From: Bacteroidia bacterium
Lineage (GTDB): Bacteria > Bacteroidota > Bacteroidia > B-17B0 > Aurantibacillaceae
Length of the DNA stretch: 64,000 nucleotides
Assembly (NCBI GenBank): GCA_021740825.1
Contig: JAIOZA010000007.1
Coordinates: 44,530 to 108,529 of the forward strand
Reading direction: 5' to 3'
The notes below the pieces were generated by a model. It worked only from the letters and a program-made list of their open reading frames with translations, was not told the origin of the DNA and did not search any database. The position numbers and the translations under genes were made by a program. Below are positions 61,172 to 64,000 of this stretch, in pieces; within the stretch, counting starts at the first letter, position 1; each line of letters begins with the position of its first letter.

Positions 61172-61621
61172 ATGAGGAAAGTTATTGAATTTAGAAAATT
61201 ATTAGGTGTGGATAAGGCAGTGACGCTTTCTGAGTTAAAAAGTTTGTATCGTAATTTCATGAAAGAATATCATCCAGATAAAATTCAGGACGACGAATTA
61301 CAAAAATTAGAAGCTGAAGAAAAAAGCAAGCGCATCATAGAAGCTTATCATTTTTTAGTAAGTATAGCCCCTGAAACGATTGCCTCAAATCTTTCTGATT
61401 ACGTTAATACAACCACTAATTCTAATATAGCTGATATCCAATATGCCGTTAAAAGATTACGTATTGATTTTACAGATGGTAGTGCCTATGAATATTTTGG
61501 TGTCCCAGAAAACACCTATGTTAAATTAATTAATGCTGATTCTCAAGGCAGGTTTGCCCGTAGACATATTTATACTTCTTTTTTATACAGAAATATTGCT
61601 AAATCAGCATTGGTTCTTTAA
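61172..61621 (+). CDS. J-domain protein fused to a KTSC domain
   Basis: A 149-residue protein. Residues about 5-70 form a J domain with the HPD motif (EYHPDKIQ, the Hsp70-stimulating tripeptide). Residues about 85-149 match the KTSC domain (AVKRLRIDFTDGSAYEYFGVPENTYVKLINADSQGRFARRHIYTSFLYR), named for a C-terminal extension of some lysyl-tRNA synthetases. The J domain would recruit DnaK; the KTSC target is unknown. The small two-domain layout is unusual. It is followed by 127 bases before the M3 peptidase gene. Confidence 0.85.
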   Translation: MRKVIEFRKLLGVDKAVTLSELKSLYRNFMKEYHPDKIQDDELQKLEAEEKSKRIIEAYHFLVSIAPETIASNLSDYVNTTTNSNIADIQYAVKRLRIDFTDGSAYEYFGVPENTYVKLINADSQGRFARRHIYTSFLYRNIAKSALVL

Positions 61622-61680
61622 GTATTTTTTTTGAATTATATTTTATTTTAAAGTTTAATTTGAAATAGTGTTTGATTTTA

Positions 61681-61711
61681 TTGTCAAATGCTTTAAGCCA
61701 TTGTATATTTG
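61681..61711 (+). promoter_or_regulatory. Promoter of the M3 peptidase gene
   Basis: TTG (61681-61683) and TATATTTG (61704-61711) are 20 bases apart, in good Bacteroidota geometry. The leader would be about 30 bases before the ATG at 61749. Confidence 0.55.
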
Positions 61712-61748
61712 ATTTTCTTGAACTTATTTAATTAAATCAATTATTATT

Positions 61749-63791
61749 ATGAAAAATCCATTTCTTTCAGATTTCAATACTCTTTATAATACAATCCCCT
61801 TTGATAAAATTTCTATTGAACACTATTTGCCAGCAATAGAAGAGGGGATAAAAAAAGGATTATTAGAAATCGATGCGATTGTAAATAATATAGATAAACC
61901 AAATTTTACAAATACTATTGAAGCATTAGAAAAAGCAGGAGCTTTAATAGAGGTAGTAAGTATGACCTTCTCTAATTTAAACTTAGCCGAGACGTCCAAA
62001 GAAATGCAAGCTTTAGCAAAAGTACTTTCCCCTAAATTAAGTGATTACGCAAATGATATTATACTTAATGTGGAATTATATAAAAAAATAGAAGTAGTAT
62101 ATTATACTAAAGATAAATTAACTCTAAACGCTGAACAAACTATGTTATTAGAAAAAACATATAAAGGATTTGTTCGTAATGGTTCTAAATTAAATGACAT
62201 TCAAAAGGAAACATTAAGAAAAATTGATAAAGACTTAGCTCAATTATCACTTTCTTTTAGCGAAAATGTATTAGCAGAAAACAATGCATTTCAATTAGTG
62301 ATTACTAATCCTTCAGATTTGTCAGGTTTACCCGAAGGAATAATTGAAGCAGCAAAAATAACAGCTTTTGAGAAAGGGAAAGATAATGCATGGGTTTTTA
62401 CATTAGATTATCCAAGTTATGGACCATTTATGACTTATTCAGAGAATCGCAATTTAAAGGAGCAAATGTTTAAAGCATACGGCTCAAAAGCATTTAAAAA
62501 TAATGAATATGATAATCAAAATATTTTAAAGCAAATGGCGGTTTTGCGTCATGATCGAGCTTTACTGTTAGGTTATAAATCTCACGCTGATTTTGTTTTG
62601 GAAGAGCGTATGGCAGAATCTCCTTCTACTGTGTTTTCTTTTTTAGAAAACTTGTTAGATAGCGCTTTGCCATTTGCTAAATTAGAGTTGGAAGAACTTA
62701 AAGAATATATTAAAATTAATGGTGGACCAGCGGATATAAAAAGATGGGATATCCCTTATTATTCTGAAAAATTGAAGAAAGAAAAATTTGCAATTGATGA
62801 TGAATTACTCCGGCCTTATTTCAAATTGGAAAATGTTATTAATGGTGTTTTTGAAACTTCAAAAAAACTTTATGGTTTGTCATTTGTGCAGCGAAGCGAC
62901 ATTCCAATTTATCATAAAGATGTTATTAGTTATGAAGTCAAAAACGAAAAAGGTGAGTTTTTAGCCATACTTTATGCTGATTTTTTTCCGCGATCAGGCA
63001 AGCGTCAAGGTGCTTGGATGACATCTTTTGTTAATCAAAAAACGGAAAATGGTGTAAATATCAGACCACATATTTCAATTGTTTGCAATTTCACTAAACC
63101 TATTGATAGCAAGCCATCTTTATTAACTTTTAATGAAGTTACTACCTTGTTTCATGAATTTGGACATGCATTACATGGTATCTGCGCAAACGGTCAGTAT
63201 GGTAGTTTGACTGGAACTAGTGTTTATTGGGATTTTGTGGAATTGCCTTCTCAGATTTTAGAAAACTGGTGCTACGAAAAGGAATGTTTGGATTTATTTG
63301 CAAAACATTATCAAACTGGAGAAACAATTCCTGCTGATTATATAAAAAAAATCGTTTCATCCTCTAATTTTCAAAGTGGATTGTTAACTATCCGCCAAGT
63401 TGGGTTAGCAATGCTAGATATGGCATGGCATAGCGAAAATCCAAAGGAAATTGAAAGTGTAAAAGATTTTGAAATCAATGCAACGTCAAAGTCAGATTTA
63501 TTGCCATCAGTTTCTGAAACATGCACATCATGTTCATTTTCTCATATTTTCCCAGGGGGTTATTCTTCCGGTTATTACTCTTATAAGTGGGCCGAAGTTA
63601 TTGATGCTGATGCATTCGAAGCTTTTAAAGAAAAAGGGATTTTTGATAATGTTGTTGCAAAATCTTTTTATGAAAATATTTTATCTAAAGGTGGTAGCGA
63701 GCATCCTACGATACTTTATAAAAGATTTAGAGGCAGAAATGCTGACCCCAAAGCCTTGTTGAGAAGGTCGGATTTATTACCAGTAAAGTAA
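61749..63791 (+). CDS. M3 family zinc metallopeptidase (Dcp/oligopeptidase A type)
   Basis: A 680-residue cytoplasmic peptidase that trims oligopeptides. The zinc motif is HEFGH at H469-H473 (FHEFGHALHGI), with the distal Glu at E498 (FVELPSQ). The substrate-binding Tyr/His region is FPGGYSSGYYSYKWAEVIDADAF near the C-terminus. The N-terminus (NPFLSDFNTLYNTIPFDKISIEHYLPAIEEG) is standard for Dcp/OpdA, and there is no signal peptide. Peptidyl-dipeptidase and endo-oligopeptidase activity cannot be told apart by sequence alone. Confidence 0.92.
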   Translation: MKNPFLSDFNTLYNTIPFDKISIEHYLPAIEEGIKKGLLEIDAIVNNIDKPNFTNTIEALEKAGALIEVVSMTFSNLNLAETSKEMQALAKVLSPKLSDYANDIILNVELYKKIEVVYYTKDKLTLNAEQTMLLEKTYKGFVRNGSKLNDIQKETLRKIDKDLAQLSLSFSENVLAENNAFQLVITNPSDLSGLPEGIIEAAKITAFEKGKDNAWVFTLDYPSYGPFMTYSENRNLKEQMFKAYGSKAFKNNEYDNQNILKQMAVLRHDRALLLGYKSHADFVLEERMAESPSTVFSFLENLLDSALPFAKLELEELKEYIKINGGPADIKRWDIPYYSEKLKKEKFAIDDELLRPYFKLENVINGVFETSKKLYGLSFVQRSDIPIYHKDVISYEVKNEKGEFLAILYADFFPRSGKRQGAWMTSFVNQKTENGVNIRPHISIVCNFTKPIDSKPSLLTFNEVTTLFHEFGHALHGICANGQYGSLTGTSVYWDFVELPSQILENWCYEKECLDLFAKHYQTGETIPADYIKKIVSSSNFQSGLLTIRQVGLAMLDMAWHSENPKEIESVKDFEINATSKSDLLPSVSETCTSCSFSHIFPGGYSSGYYSYKWAEVIDADAFEAFKEKGIFDNVVAKSFYENILSKGGSEHPTILYKRFRGRNADPKALLRRSDLLPVK

Positions 63792-64000
63792 GTCATACTA
63801 TATAATAGGCTTTTTTTAAGAATAATTATTTTGAAAAATATCTAGAATTATACATTTTTTCTAAAAATAAATTTGGTGAATAGTTAAAGAATGAATAAAT
63901 TTGCGACCCGTTATTTAAGAGATTGAGGTTGCAAATAGTTTTAGGAGGTTTATTTTAAAGAAAAGATTATTTTTTTTAAAATAAATTTGGTGGTTATGAA
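63792..64000. other. Promoter-rich right edge with repeated TAAATTTG boxes; downstream gene cut off
   Basis: There is no gene inside. Three TAAATTTG boxes lie at 63868-63875, 63896-63903 and 63982-63989. A 15-base direct repeat AAAATAAATTTGGTG is shared by the first and third. TTTGCGACC (63900-63908) and GGTTGCAAA (63927-63935) form an inverted pair, and ATTTTAAA/TTTAAAAT another (63952-63959, 63975-63982). A coding start may occur at the very end (ATGAA at 63996) but cannot be judged. Confidence 0.5.
63872..63903 (+). promoter_or_regulatory. Strong promoter at the right edge (-33 TTTG, -7 TAAATTTG)
   Basis: TTTG (63872-63875) and TAAATTTG (63896-63903) are separated by 20 bases, a textbook Bacteroidota promoter. 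It reads out of the window, so the gene it serves is unknown. Confidence 0.65.

Noticed and set aside
1..64000. tRNA, rRNA, prophage, transposase or integrase genes
   Set aside because: No T-loop-like GGTTCRA patterns in cloverleaf context, no rRNA cores, and no DDE or tyrosine recombinase motifs were seen.

Overview
This window is an AT-rich chromosomal segment from a member of the Bacteroidota. It is probably close to Flavobacteriales/Sphingobacteriales-type gliding lineages, although rank below phylum cannot be fixed from the sequence. The evidence is: gldH next to a RicT/PSP1 gene; a giant SprB-repeat protein with a type B (gliding-motility-associated) T9SS C-terminal domain directly followed by a PorP/SprF gene; a DUF4270 lipoprotein, single-domain 'glycogen synthase' and panC cluster; a CzcA-TolC fusion; and promoter boxes of the Bacteroidota type (TTTG near -33, TAnnTTTG near -7). 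No rRNA, tRNA, CRISPR array, transposase or phage gene was seen. About 47 protein genes are supported.

Layout. 1-9600: a TPR membrane protein and a DEAH helicase (minus strand), then the plus-strand operon uvrB - WG-repeat protein - tsaE - outer membrane protein. The WG-repeat gene starts about 290 bases before its first ATG/GTG/TTG, apparently at an ATA codon. clpC follows on the minus strand behind a bidirectional terminator. 9860-22000: gyrA, an M16 peptidase, two exported TPR proteins, a TonB-dependent receptor, a PduO-type adenosyltransferase, a PaaI-type thioesterase, and rplS with a clear promoter and a structured leader. 22000-28000: ricT overlapping gldH (minus strand), an SDR, YqeY, then tag - nif3-like - zinc-ribbon coiled-coil protein. 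28240-37000: the 2581-residue adhesin (about 24 SprB repeats, two PKD domains, T9SS CTD) and its PorP/SprF partner.

37000-48700: minus-strand fabD - barrel protein - ald - small membrane protein - wcaF; a YfiR/TonB-receptor operon divergent from a HisKA_2 sensor kinase; an intergenic region with two dispersed-repeat hairpins; a class IV aminotransferase; and a GT4 glycosyltransferase. 48700-53600: DUF4270 lipoprotein and glgA-like gene divergent from panC, then glyS. 53600-61000: a roughly 250-base highly folded intergenic repeat, then a five-gene minus-strand operon for heavy-metal efflux (His/Asp-rich leader protein, CzcA fused to TolC, HlyD-type lipoprotein adaptor, VIT/CCC1 transporter, thioesterase). 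61000-64000: a J-domain/KTSC protein, an M3 peptidase, and a promoter-rich right edge whose gene lies outside the window.

Functional themes: surface export and gliding (adhesin, PorP/SprF, GldH), envelope sensing (YfiR/TonB receptor/kinase), metal homeostasis (RND operon with a vacuolar-type iron/manganese transporter), and core information processing (uvrB, gyrA, clpC, rplS, glyS, tsaE). The best candidates for something under-described are the divergent YfiR/receptor/kinase module, the hierarchical repeat architecture of the adhesin, the internal signal-peptide-like junction in the CzcA-TolC fusion, the non-canonical start of the WG gene, and the structured intergenic repeats.
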